A stretch of 24,726 nucleotides of DNA. It comes from Candidatus Parvarchaeota archaeon UBA573 (GTDB lineage Archaea > Nanobdellota > Nanobdellia > Parvarchaeales > Parvarchaeaceae). A program made the translations under genes and the position numbers. Under the pieces are notes generated by a model. It was given only the letters and a program-made list of their open reading frames with translations. It was not told where the DNA came from and ran no database searches. The stretch spans positions 1 through 24,726 of the forward strand of contig DAPE01000002.1 of assembly GCA_002502045.1 (NCBI GenBank). Reading direction: 5' to 3'. Each line of letters starts with the position of its first letter. The first letter of the stretch is position 1. Shown piece by piece: positions 15,645-23,682 of this stretch.

Positions 15645-16448
15645 ATGACTTTGGATAACATAGACGATGGAATTAAAGAAAGGCAGGTAAGTAAAGGTTT
15701 AGAATCTATTCTCGCAGACTTTTATAGATTAACAGGTAAGCAATCTGAAAAATTATACAGTAATAATATTGGTGAAGTCGCAAAGTATTATGAATATTTA
15801 TATGAAAATCTAAATTCAAATTATTCCTTATCAGATATAGAAAAATTTTCAGGCAGACTCGAACTGGATACAATGTTAGAGGACGAAGAAAACAGCTCTA
15901 AAATTGGTTTATTTATATCTGCGGCATTAAACAAAGTCATAAGGAATGGAGAAAAAGTATCAATCAGTGCAAGAAAGCCGATAAACTACCTGTGCTACAA
16001 GCTGAAAGATGCAGAAGCTTATCTAGACATTGCTGGTGATTTAGTTGGGTGCTATTCTGAGAACAGTAAGATACACATTAAAACGCTTACCGTAACTAAT
16101 AAAAAAATCATAAATTATGCCCCCTCTGAAGTTATATCTGCAGGTATGGGTTTTCTACTCTTAACTGGCGTTGTTTTGTACCATTTAAGCTTAGGTTACG
16201 GTAGAAAAAACACAGAGATATACATAGATGGTGCAGCTTTCTTAAAGGGAGGCGACATGATTTACAAGGAGGGAGAACCTCTATTGAATAGTTACATGAA
16301 TACAGAATATATATTAAATATAGATTACAACTTAGATAGGAAAAAAGGGAACAAGGTATTTTTAGATGAGGATCTCTATGATCAGCACCCTCTATTTTTC
16401 AAGTTAATTGGCTTAAAAAAATATAAAAAAGAAGCTGATTCATTATAA
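15645..16448 (+). CDS. Hypothetical 267-residue protein with a hydrophobic segment
   Basis: The protein has a helical, acidic N-terminal half (residues 1-80, including LESILADFYRLTG and VAKYYEYLYENL). A central region follows (ISARKPINYLCYKLKDAEAY, 105-125), then a hydrophobic stretch (AGMGFLLLTGVVLYHLSLGY, about 167-186) that could be a membrane helix or a buried core strand. The C-terminal 80 residues contain an IYIDGAAFLKGGD segment. It is preceded by TATA-like tracts. I do not recognise the family. It is the first gene of the accessory stretch after the CRISPR locus, and its 3' end overlaps a doubtful convergent frame. Confidence 0.65.
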   Translation: MTLDNIDDGIKERQVSKGLESILADFYRLTGKQSEKLYSNNIGEVAKYYEYLYENLNSNYSLSDIEKFSGRLELDTMLEDEENSSKIGLFISAALNKVIRNGEKVSISARKPINYLCYKLKDAEAYLDIAGDLVGCYSENSKIHIKTLTVTNKKIINYAPSEVISAGMGFLLLTGVVLYHLSLGYGRKNTEIYIDGAAFLKGGDMIYKEGEPLLNSYMNTEYILNIDYNLDRKKGNKVFLDEDLYDQHPLFFKLIGLKKYKKEADSL

Positions 16449-16695
16449 TTAACTTCTTCCTCATCAACAGCAGCGAAAGCGAATTAATTTCTAGGAAAAA
16501 GAAGCGTCTGATTCTTTTGATAGATACCAGATAGCCAGAATTATAAGCCAGATAAAAAATACAAACCTTCTGCGTTATGCCTTTACACAAAAGAGAACTT
16601 AGTTTTTCCAGATCGGCTTCTTTTAAGGACTTTAAAAAGATTATCTTGCAGAATAAAGCTTTCTTACGTTCTCTTTCTATCCATGAAACAGGCAC
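16399..16695 (-). CDS. Doubtful small protein, convergent
   Basis: This 98-residue frame starts with GTG at 16695, and a TATA-like cagaataaaaac lies about 25 bases upstream on the minus strand. The first 45 residues look protein-like and helical (KKALFCKIIFLKSLKEADLE). A moderately hydrophobic stretch follows. Against it: the last 50 bases overlap the end of the 267-residue gene, the C-terminus is low-complexity, and a plus-strand frame of similar length covers much of the same bases. Either a small gene with a shorter true end, or chance. Confidence 0.3.
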   Translation of the reverse strand: MPVSWIERERKKALFCKIIFLKSLKEADLEKLSSLLCKGITQKVCIFYLAYNSGYLVSIKRIRRFFFLEINSLSLLLMRKKLIIMNQLLFYIFLSQLT

Positions 16696-16799
16696 TAAAA
16701 GGATAAGTTTCGTTTTTATTCTGTTCTTTATTCAAGCAGTAAGACTATTTATGGCAGATTTATATAGTAAAAAGAAACCTAATTTTATATGTTTGGGTA

Positions 16800-17567
16800 A
16801 TGGAACTAAATAAGAATGAAAAGAAGAGATTAAATGACGATTTAAAGAAAATTGAAAAGAATTTAGTATCCGATCCACATAACTCTAAGTTTTTGTATGA
16901 AAAGGGCGTTATTCTTGAAAAGCTAGGTAATTATCGTAGTGCGTATACTGCATACTCTATGGCCCATACATACGATCCCGCTATGGTCATGGCTAGCGAT
17001 AAAATGATTGTTATTGAACCTAAATTAGATGAAATTAGAAAAAATGAGTATAAAAGCCTAGGTGAATTTTTAGATCGTGAAAAGAGGTCAGAAAGAATCC
17101 CAGAAAGACAGTCAAGTTTCGAACATTCAAAAAAATCTTTGTTATCAGATTATACAATCGAAAATTATAGGGGGTATTATAAACCTAAGAGGCCTAATTT
17201 CGATAGAAGATTTTATCGGGTAAGAAGGCGTAGATTACGAAGTCTAATTTATATTATTATAATAATTGCAATAATTGGAATAGCAATTTGGTATATGTTT
17301 CCCGCCACAACTTTCATCGAAACTGGGCTACCTAACGGTGCGCAATGGACAATTTCGTATGGGCAGGGTTCAATAACTACTTATTCTCTTGCTACTACTA
17401 CTTCGAAGAGTATAACTGTTTATCTCTTCAGATTTAATGGCGCGTATGCCTACGCAACTAGTACTGTTACAGCATCAGGTGAATATTGTTATACTACACT
17501 TTTAGGAGTATTTAATGCTGGAACAAATGTACGTATATCTTATACTTGCTTTAATGATTCAATATAA
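16800..17567 (+). CDS. Membrane-anchored protein with N-terminal TPR-like helices and an extracellular ExGLPxG domain
   Basis: In the 255-residue protein, residues 10-75 form a TPR-like pair of helices (FLYEKGVILEKLGNYRSAYT, then AYSMAHTYDP). A basic linker (RVRRRRLRS, 140-148) precedes a single membrane helix (about 149-167, IIIIIAIIGIAIWYMF). The rest is an extracellular beta domain beginning FIETGLPNGAQWTISYG. This ETGLPxGxxW motif recurs in archaeal secreted proteins, notably of Thermoplasmata and their nano-sized partners. The basic linker places the N-terminus inside the cell. It may couple an intracellular scaffold to the surface; partners are unknown. A TATA-like tttatata (16759-16766) suggests a short leader. 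Confidence 0.7.
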   Translation: MELNKNEKKRLNDDLKKIEKNLVSDPHNSKFLYEKGVILEKLGNYRSAYTAYSMAHTYDPAMVMASDKMIVIEPKLDEIRKNEYKSLGEFLDREKRSERIPERQSSFEHSKKSLLSDYTIENYRGYYKPKRPNFDRRFYRVRRRRLRSLIYIIIIIAIIGIAIWYMFPATTFIETGLPNGAQWTISYGQGSITTYSLATTTSKSITVYLFRFNGAYAYATSTVTASGEYCYTTLLGVFNAGTNVRISYTCFNDSI

Positions 17568-17594
17568 ATAAAACAGTGAGACAATTAAGTATAT

Positions 17595-18404
17595 ATGAGT
17601 ATATTGGATATATTTAATTTAACATGGAAGCCAAGAGAAGGCATTATATACAGAAATAAAATATGGGGTAGACATAAAAATTTAGTGTGGTTAAAACCCA
17701 TGTGGCAGGGTCAACCGCCCTTTCCAATAGGTAAGAGGCGTCAAAATATATCAAAGGTTTATGTGGAGCTGGATAAAATACGTTATTCTGGCTCCTTCCA
17801 AGTTAAAGGCAATGTTTGTACTTTTGGGATTTTAAATCATAGGCACATAACTGAATTATATAAAACAGATAGACAGAACGTTAAATTTTTTAAACGATAT
17901 ACTGGAAAATCCAAAGTGCATCCAAAATTTGGAAAAATAGTTAATGAAACAAAGTCTTATAGATATTTAGCTAAGGTAATAGATTCCTCTAAAATTACTA
18001 GAGAAAAGATATTAGGTAGACAATTAGTGAGAAGACGAGGTACTGCATTAGTTGATACGAAGGAAGGAATATTGGTTGTAGCCGGAAAAAGCGGAATATT
18101 TATTCTTCCGGGCGGTGGTGCAGAAAAAGGAGAATCTAGAGAAAAAGCAGCAATAAGAGAATTAAGGGAAGAAACCGGCCTAAAAACTATAAGCATTAAA
18201 TATCTTTTTTCGCATGATGATCCGGAATATAGAAGAATAAGAAATCTCTATAAAATATTTTTGGTAGAAGCAGTCGGTAAAATCAAACCAGACGGCCATG
18301 AAGTTAAACATATAAGATTTTGGAAGCCTAATTCAGATATTAACATAAGCAACACTACCAAGCTTATAATTGACAAATATCTGAATGAATTCAAGAATAC
18401 CTGA
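17595..18404 (+). CDS. Nudix hydrolase with an uncharacterised N-terminal domain
   Basis: Residues 174-196 are a perfect Nudix box (GGAEKGESREKAAIRELREE, then TGL), including the RELxEE metal-binding core, so it should hydrolyse a nucleoside diphosphate linked to another moiety. The Nudix domain covers roughly residues 150-265. The first 145 residues are unusual: aromatic and basic, with NLTWKPREGIIYRNKIWGR and KSKVHPKFGKIV, unlike the short leaders of typical Nudix enzymes. They could bind substrate or nucleic acid, but I recognise no domain. A TATA-like aatataaataaaac (17561-17574) supports the ATG. The substrate cannot be told. Confidence 0.85.
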   Translation: MSILDIFNLTWKPREGIIYRNKIWGRHKNLVWLKPMWQGQPPFPIGKRRQNISKVYVELDKIRYSGSFQVKGNVCTFGILNHRHITELYKTDRQNVKFFKRYTGKSKVHPKFGKIVNETKSYRYLAKVIDSSKITREKILGRQLVRRRGTALVDTKEGILVVAGKSGIFILPGGGAEKGESREKAAIRELREETGLKTISIKYLFSHDDPEYRRIRNLYKIFLVEAVGKIKPDGHEVKHIRFWKPNSDINISNTTKLIIDKYLNEFKNT

Positions 18405-18508
18405 GAGGTTATTATGCAAAGTCTTATTATATCTAGTTTTTATTTGTTTATTTCCTAGCATATCCTTTAGATTTAAATTTATTAGTGCTGATAACCGATG
18501 TAAAATAA

Positions 18509-18712
18509 TTATTTTCTGAGTCTTTTTAATGCCATAATAAATAAAAGGCCTGCTATGATGAAACCTAACCCAAAAATAAGAGCTATTTCTGCCGGTAGAC
18601 TTAAAAGTGAGTTTGAACTAAATATAAAATAAATAATCATAAATACTACTCCCAAGAATAAGAAAATTATCCCATATGAAATATTCTTAATGCCTTTATA
18701 TAACTGTATCAT
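18509..18712 (-). CDS. Small two-helix membrane protein
   Basis: This 67-residue protein consists of two hydrophobic helices (about 11-32, YGIIFLFLGVVFMIIYFIF, and 41-61, IALIFGLGFIIAGLLFIMAL) joined by a short Ser/Pro loop, with a basic C-terminal tail (KRLRK). A minus-strand TATA-like element (about 18733-18745) lies 28 bases before the ATG. Function unknown. It is convergent with the Nudix gene. Confidence 0.5.
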   Translation of the reverse strand: MIQLYKGIKNISYGIIFLFLGVVFMIIYFIFSSNSLLSLPAEIALIFGLGFIIAGLLFIMALKRLRK

Positions 18713-18784
18713 ATAATCTCTTTGCTTTGTTTTTATTAAAATAATTAACTAGTGGATAAGATAAAATCGATTTGACCCTTATAA

Positions 18785-19015
18785 TTACGTTTGGTGTTTG
18801 TAATGTCTAACCTTAGGTTTAGGACTTAAAATATATGGTAAACTAAGTAATATACCTACTATAGAAAAACCCGAAGTATTAACAGATATATCATTTATAT
18901 TATGACTAAGCATTAGTGCGCTATTTATTATTATAGTATACACAGCTTCTGCGCCATAAGTTAAAGTATCAGAGCTATCTAATTCAAAAAAGTATATTAG
19001 GGTACAGGTAGAAAG
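18785..19015 (-). pseudogene. Possible truncated membrane-protein fragment
   Basis: The minus strand is open for 76 codons here with no early ATG; the first usable starts are a GTG at 18943 or an ATG at 18913. The translation looks protein-like, with two hydrophobic stretches (YTIIINSALML and FSIVGILLSLPYIL) and a basic end (SPKPKVRHYKHQT). It is probably the tail of a membrane protein that lost its beginning, or a very small gene. It is the only content I can suggest for this 358-base gap, apart from the promoter of the next gene (19041-19050). Confidence 0.3.
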
Positions 19016-19070
19016 CTATAAAGGGAGGGAGAATAATAAAATTATATATTATAAAAAGCCGACTTAATTT

Positions 19071-20048
19071 ATGGACTCAGAAAATTTAACAGAAATAAGC
19101 GAGCTATTAAAAAATAAGATTCAAAAAATGAAGAGCGAAGACTCAATCTCAAGGTTATCCCAGAATAGAGAAATCTATCATGAATTTGTAGACTTTTTGT
19201 CTACAGCTAAGAATATTTATCCTAGGCATGCTAATTATTTCGATAAAAAGCTTGAAAGAATGGATTTTCCAGGCTTGAAGAAAAGTGAAGCATTGGCGGT
19301 TATAGAATATACCTCAAATCTATTCGAAACCGAATCAATAAAAGGTGTTAGACAATCACCTAGTGCACTAAAAATGATAGGTATAATTGTCGTAGTACTA
19401 GTGGTCGTTGCTATTGTTGGAGCGTATTTCTTAAGTCAAAATTTGAATATTAAAGGTACAACGATTAGCGGACAGACACTAAAAGAATTCGTTCCCGTAT
19501 TACAAAATAGTACAGTTTATATCACAGCACAAAATTCTGCCATAACATTAAATCTTAGTCGCAACGCATACTTACGCTTGGATATAAGCGGTCAATCTAA
19601 CATAATTACATTAAACAGTGGGTACGTCTATCTTACCGATTCAGGGCAATTAAATGTAATAAATGTTAAAAATACAACTTTGTTAAGTGATTCCGATAGC
19701 GGGCAAGGAAACACTATTAATACTGGTACTGTTAGTACTTCACCTACTGAAACGGTAGGAAACTCTTACAATAGTACTACGAGGAATTCATCTGGTAGCA
19801 GTTCTGGAAGCACTTGCCTGAGTAGCCTTCAAGTTAGTTCATACACCACTGAAAGTACTGGTGGAACCTGTACAAATTATGTTGTTCAGATGGGTTCTTA
19901 TAGTAGATATACAAATTATCAGAATGCTTGTCCTTCGATTGTACAGGGTGGGTCATATGATACTTATTATAACAATGTAAGTGGGTGTAATCCTACCATA
20001 CAACTAGGATCTGGGTCAAAATCTTGCTATCTTGGATCATGTAGTTAG
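19071..20048 (+). CDS. Single-pass surface protein with Ser/Thr/Asn-rich ectodomain
   Basis: Residues 1-98 are charged and helical and should be cytoplasmic. A single membrane helix follows (about 102-124, IGIIVVVLVVVAIVGAYFL). The ectodomain begins with a beta-repeat region (SAITLNLSRNAYLRLDISGQ, then SNIITLNSG) resembling a short right-handed beta-helix with N-x-S/T sites. It ends in a Ser/Gly-rich linker and a Cys-containing tail (six Cys after residue 240) that could be disulfide-bonded. The architecture mirrors the protein at 16800-17567: helical inside, one anchor, beta domain outside. A TATA box (attatatatt, 19041-19050) is 25 bases before the ATG. No family name. Confidence 0.65.
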   Translation: MDSENLTEISELLKNKIQKMKSEDSISRLSQNREIYHEFVDFLSTAKNIYPRHANYFDKKLERMDFPGLKKSEALAVIEYTSNLFETESIKGVRQSPSALKMIGIIVVVLVVVAIVGAYFLSQNLNIKGTTISGQTLKEFVPVLQNSTVYITAQNSAITLNLSRNAYLRLDISGQSNIITLNSGYVYLTDSGQLNVINVKNTTLLSDSDSGQGNTINTGTVSTSPTETVGNSYNSTTRNSSGSSSGSTCLSSLQVSSYTTESTGGTCTNYVVQMGSYSRYTNYQNACPSIVQGGSYDTYYNNVSGCNPTIQLGSGSKSCYLGSCS

Positions 20049-20085
20049 TGTCAGTATCTTTCAAGTGAAAAAATTAACTGTATAA

Positions 20086-20271
20086 TGGAAGGAAGTCGGC
20101 AATCTGGAAAGAACAGGTACCTTAGATAAACCTAGTTATGCAGAATACACGGATCAAGAAGCATTAAACAAGAGATTATTGGAGATTACACCAAAAGAGG
20201 CCAAAGAAGAGTTTGGTATTAAGTATAGGAGTACACTAAAGAAGATGAAAGATAAGATAAAAAATCACTAA
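20086..20271 (+). pseudogene. Gene fragment resembling a Cas1 C-terminal tail
   Basis: An open frame of 61 codons begins directly after a TAA and has no plausible start codon. It reads ERTGTLDKPSYAEYTDQ, then LNKRLLEITPKEAKEEFGIK, then YRSTLKKMKDKIKNH. The ending with a small helix-turn-helix (K.LGxxxSTLxxxKK) is one I associate with the extended C-termini of archaeal Cas1 proteins. It lies on the same strand as the decayed cas1 N-terminal part, about 5.1 kb away. If both are from one gene, the stretch in between was inserted or rearranged into it. It could equally be the tail of another HTH protein. Its stop overlaps the end of the convergent 255-residue gene. Confidence 0.45.
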
Positions 20272-21035
20272 AATTCAAATCTTGCTTTCCATGCATCTTC
20301 TAGATTTTTGTGCCTTTTTTCGTCAAATATTAGATGTGTAACTAGTTCGTATTTTATTTCATCCAAATAAACGTAGCGTAATTCCATATTTATATAAGCA
20401 AATCTTTTTTTAATCTTTCTTAAAATTACTGGAAGTTCACTTAAATCACGTGTATATGAGTTGTTCCGTTCCTGAACATGAATATAAGCATAATCTTCCA
20501 TCTCAGTTTTTTCATTAGGTCTTAACATTGTTAGTGGCTCATACCCATATGACAAATTCGAGGTGGTATCATTTATAATAATTATATTAGCTATAATTTC
20601 TTTACTCCTTTTTTGATTAGAAATAAAACCTTTTTCACTAACTTCTATTATTTTATTTTGTTTGTTATATTTAATTTTAAGATCTGGAAAATGCACTGTA
20701 GTAATTAATTTTAATTCCATAGCTGCTGAATTGCCAACATTCTTAACTTCAAATATCATTTTATTGCCTTTAACTTTTTGATTAGAGAATTCTAATATTG
20801 GTCTATCTGCTAATCTCTTGTAATATGCTTCTTTTGCTTGTTTAGTTGCAAAGAGAAAAGTAAAAAGTGCCATTAAAGTTGTACCAGTAGCGGCAAAGGC
20901 ATCGGACTGCACCATACTAAAATAATAAATAGAATTTATTATCGGAAGTATCGAAATAATTCCCATTAAGCAAATTATTAAGAAAACCGCTTTATCATTC
21001 TTAACAAGTTCATAAAGATCAAACTTTATTTGCAT
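20268..21035 (-). CDS. Hypothetical two-helix membrane protein with a cytoplasmic domain
   Basis: The 255-residue protein has two membrane helices (about 16-39, VFLIICLMGIISILPIINSI, and 46-64, FAATGTTLMALFTFLFA). These are followed by a basic segment (KQAKEAYYKRLADRP) and a soluble beta-rich domain with the pattern KMIFEVKNVGNSAAMELKL, as seen in immunoglobulin-like or CARDB-like folds. Bacterial and archaeal proteins with this layout are common and uncharacterised. A TATA-like tatatatat (about 21060-21068) lies upstream. It ends in the Cas1-like fragment on the other strand. Confidence 0.6.
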   Translation of the reverse strand: MQIKFDLYELVKNDKAVFLIICLMGIISILPIINSIYYFSMVQSDAFAATGTTLMALFTFLFATKQAKEAYYKRLADRPILEFSNQKVKGNKMIFEVKNVGNSAAMELKLITTVHFPDLKIKYNKQNKIIEVSEKGFISNQKRSKEIIANIIIINDTTSNLSYGYEPLTMLRPNEKTEMEDYAYIHVQERNNSYTRDLSELPVILRKIKKRFAYINMELRYVYLDEIKYELVTHLIFDEKRHKNLEDAWKARFEF

Positions 21036-21081
21036 AGTAATTAGTTATAACACCGTAAGATATATATATTAAGTAGACTAA

Positions 21082-21258
21082 AAAAATACATTTTTTAAAA
21101 ACAATCCAAACTTAATTTCGGTAATACTATCAAATTCCGATTATCAATTAAACCTTAACCCTACTATAAACAATACTTTTAAGGTGTCTTCAACATTAAA
21201 AAAGATAAAAGAAGTATTCTCTAATCAAAATATACTTATAAAACTATTTTCGAATTAA
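21082..21258 (+). pseudogene. Possible gene fragment without a start codon
   Basis: After a TAA at 21079-21081 the plus strand is open for 58 codons to a TAA at 21256. The translation is Asn- and Ile-rich but looks protein-like towards the end (FKVSSTLKKIKEVFSNQNIL). It has no start codon and no recognisable domain. It may be the tail of a lost gene, in keeping with the other fragments here, or a chance opening. Confidence 0.2.
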
Positions 21259-21264
21259 ATTGGA

Positions 21265-21822
21265 TTATAGAAGATGTGCTATATGCAATAATGAACTTAA
21301 AATAGGAATTGCTATCGATAAAAATAGATCCATATATTTTAAAGTCTTATTAAAATCCTTTACTACCTTTGTATTTGTATTTATGGCTTGCAATGCAGGA
21401 TATACTATTATTAATATTGCAAATGCAAGCAATCCTGCATAAAGTATAACTGTAGATTGAAATAGTATGCCTAACACTATAGCTAAAAAGAGCGCTAAAA
21501 TCTGATACCCAAGAGCAGCTTTTATTTCAGCGTTAGTATTAAATGTCTTTTTATAAATAGGCGCAACAAAACCAACCAACGGAAAACTTATAACAAGGCC
21601 AATCAATCCAAATATTAAAATTCCTAAACCTAAACTTAGTGGTGTAATTGGAGATAAAGAATAGAACACAAATAGTGCTCCCAATATTATTGCTAATAGG
21701 AGCGCATTTATCGAAAAGAGCTCATTAACATCTTCTAAACCTGCATCTTTTAGTGTCTTATTAAATGAATCGTGTGCTCTTTTTATAGAAGATCCCAAAC
21801 CTTCATTTTTACTTGATGACAT
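21265..21822 (-). CDS. Multi-pass membrane protein, unknown function
   Basis: The 185-residue protein has a soluble 35-residue N-terminus and then four or five membrane helices: about 38-56, 58-80, 104-124 (LGYQILALFLAIVLGILFQS), 126-145 and 165-183. The loops are short and there are no catalytic-looking polar residues in the helices. No family recognised. It may be a small integral membrane scaffold or transporter subunit. It precedes the tRNA gene, and both are on the minus strand. Confidence 0.6.
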   Translation of the reverse strand: MSSSKNEGLGSSIKRAHDSFNKTLKDAGLEDVNELFSINALLLAIILGALFVFYSLSPITPLSLGLGILIFGLIGLVISFPLVGFVAPIYKKTFNTNAEIKAALGYQILALFLAIVLGILFQSTVILYAGLLAFAILIIVYPALQAINTNTKVVKDFNKTLKYMDLFLSIAIPILSSLLHIAHLL

Positions 21823-21902
21823 ATATGTGTTTTAAGATAAACCCCGCTATTTAAACATTTGGCGTACACTTTTTGGAAGATAGCACTATCCCCTACAAAA
21901 AG

Positions 21903-21974
21903 TAGCCCCGATCGGATTTGAACCGGTGTTTGCAGGTCCAGAGCCTGCTGTCCTTGCCGCTAGACTACGGGGCT
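21903..21974 (-). tRNA. tRNA-Gln (anticodon CTG)
   Basis: The minus strand folds into a full 72-nt cloverleaf. A 7-bp acceptor stem pairs AGCCCCG with CGGGGCT, and the D-stem is GTCT/GGAC. The anticodon stem is GCAGG/CCTGC with loop CTCTGGA and anticodon CTG (plus strand 21939-21941). The T-loop is TTCAAAT on a 5-bp stem with one C-A mismatch. The discriminator is A and CCA is not encoded, as expected in archaea. A T-run follows on the minus strand. CTG reads CAG (glutamine). Confidence 0.95.
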
Positions 21975-22102
21975 ATATATTAAAATTAAAACATTCACAA
22001 CCTATTTAACATTTTTTGGTTTTTAAAAAGATTCTGATACTTTAAAATAATCGCTTTATTAAAGGATAAGTATAAATACAATTATAATTATCTTATCTTC
22101 TT

Positions 22103-22606
22103 ATGGAAGTAAAACAAACTGATGATTTTCCAGAAACGTTCTACGCAATGGTAGAAATACCAATGGGCAGTAACTGCAAATATGAGTATAAAGAAGATTT
22201 GGAAACAATAGTATTAGACAGAGTACTTTTCACATCTATGGTTTATCCTGCCAATTACGGCTTTATTTTACAGACAGAAGGAAAGGATGGGGATCCTTTA
22301 GACGTTCTCGTTTTCTCTTCAGTCCCGATAAATCCTGGAATAGTCGTTAAATGCAGAGCAATAGGAATAGCAGAGATGAGCGATGAAGAGGGAGAAGATA
22401 ATAAAGTAATAGCAGTTCCAGTTGACAAAGTAGATCCTGCTTCTTCAATGATAAAGACCGAGGCTGATTTACCTGAATACCAGAAAAACAAGCTAAAGCA
22501 CTTCTTTGAACATTACAAAGAATTAGAGAAAGGAAAATTCATGAAGTTCCATGGATTTAAAGGAAAAGAAGAAGCGTTAAAACAGATAAAAGAAGCCAAG
22601 GTTTAA
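22103..22606 (+). CDS. ppa: Inorganic pyrophosphatase, family I
   Basis: This cytosolic Mg2+-dependent enzyme hydrolyses pyrophosphate to drive biosynthetic reactions. The 167-residue protein has the normal size and all signatures: the N-terminal substrate region (MVEIPMGSNCKYEYK), YPANYGF, the signature DGDPLDVLV with three metal-binding Asp residues, and KVIAVP with the downstream DPxxS loop. A TATA box (tataaata, 22071-22078) lies about 28 bases before the ATG. It is a stand-alone housekeeping gene divergent from the tRNA. Confidence 0.96.
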   Translation: MEVKQTDDFPETFYAMVEIPMGSNCKYEYKEDLETIVLDRVLFTSMVYPANYGFILQTEGKDGDPLDVLVFSSVPINPGIVVKCRAIGIAEMSDEEGEDNKVIAVPVDKVDPASSMIKTEADLPEYQKNKLKHFFEHYKELEKGKFMKFHGFKGKEEALKQIKEAKV

Positions 22607-22707
22607 TTTTTTTTGTAAAATATATAGACCTTGCCTGGAATTTTTGTTTTTATCGCATAACTAAAATATTTTATTAATATAATTGTACTTGTTGCGCGTT
22701 TTAAGCA

Positions 22708-23610
22708 TTACTTACTATAAAGGTTTTTGCCTATAGCGTTTACTAAAATATCCGAGATAGAAGATATTAGTAAAGGAGAGTAATCAAGGCATTTTACTCT
22801 TTTTAAGTTCATACCAAGTTTAGATGCAATTTCACTGTATTCTATATCTATATCGTATAGTGTTTCAAGGCTTTCTGAAATATACCCTACTGGGGCAAGT
22901 AATATATTTTTAATACCTTTTAGTTTAAGTTCTTCCATCTTTTCCTTTACTTCTGGCTTGTACCAATCCTTATGTTCTCCATTTTGATATGCAAGGCAAA
23001 AGTCCTTTATGCCTGCTTTATTAGAAAGCCTTGCTGAGAACTCTTCAAGTTCTTTCTTATACTCTGGATCATCTACACTAGATGGTAGTCCATGGGAGGT
23101 AAACATAGTATAAAATTCACTGCCATTAAAAGAATCAGCCGTTTCTTTCAGATTTTCATTCCAGGCTTCATACAGTTTTCCAGAAGAATACCATCTATCT
23201 ATAAAGATACTTTTCATACTTTTTGAGTTTTCATTGAATATCTCTTTATATTCCTCACTTCCCATAATAGATGAGAAAGGGTGCATTAAAATGCCCACCA
23301 AAACTTGCAAGTCATTCTTTTTCAATGCCTCAATAGAAGTTTTTATTTTTGGTTTCCAGTGCTTCATTCCAACAGTAACCTCAGCATCTAAACCCCTTTT
23401 TGAAAGTTCTTGCTGTACTAACATAGACTGCTTTAAAGTAACCTTGTTAAGATGGGAAAACCCTATTTTTCTGTATTTTTCTATTGTTTTATTCAGCACT
23501 GGTTTAGGTACTTCTCTGCCTTTGAATATATCTTTTAAATATGGCTCAACATCCTCTTCCTTTTCTGGTGTACCGTAAGCCATTAGAATCACTCCTATTT
23601 TGCTAGACAT
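22708..23610 (-). CDS. hemH: Ferrochelatase family protein
   Basis: The 300-residue protein is a full-length ferrochelatase. It begins IGVILMAYGTPEKEEDVEPY, has the conserved catalytic histidine in TSHGLPSS (His173), and has the metal-side signature APVGYISESLETLYDID (239-255) with Glu249. These match the iron-inserting active site of protoheme or coproporphyrin ferrochelatases. It should insert Fe2+ into a porphyrin in the cytosol. No other haem gene is in the window, so it may act on imported porphyrin. A minus-strand TATA (tttttataaac, about 23631-23641) is 26 bases before the ATG. Which porphyrin it uses cannot be told. Confidence 0.88.
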   Translation of the reverse strand: MSSKIGVILMAYGTPEKEEDVEPYLKDIFKGREVPKPVLNKTIEKYRKIGFSHLNKVTLKQSMLVQQELSKRGLDAEVTVGMKHWKPKIKTSIEALKKNDLQVLVGILMHPFSSIMGSEEYKEIFNENSKSMKSIFIDRWYSSGKLYEAWNENLKETADSFNGSEFYTMFTSHGLPSSVDDPEYKKELEEFSARLSNKAGIKDFCLAYQNGEHKDWYKPEVKEKMEELKLKGIKNILLAPVGYISESLETLYDIDIEYSEIASKLGMNLKRVKCLDYSPLLISSISDILVNAIGKNLYSK

Positions 23611-23682
23611 TAAAAATTAAGGTTTCAAAAGTTTATAAAAAATTATTTTTAAATGGTTTTGCTTTTTAGCAGTATTAACTTT

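Noticed and set aside
16577..16813. 78-residue plus-strand frame
   Set aside because: Overlaps the start of the TPR-like protein gene and is antisense to another frame; no promoter spacing or domain supports it.
18439..18452. A 14-nt exact match to the reverse complement of part of the CRISPR repeat (tttatttgtttatt)
   Set aside because: Low-complexity T-rich sequence with no flanking similarity or hairpin tail; likely chance in AT-rich DNA.
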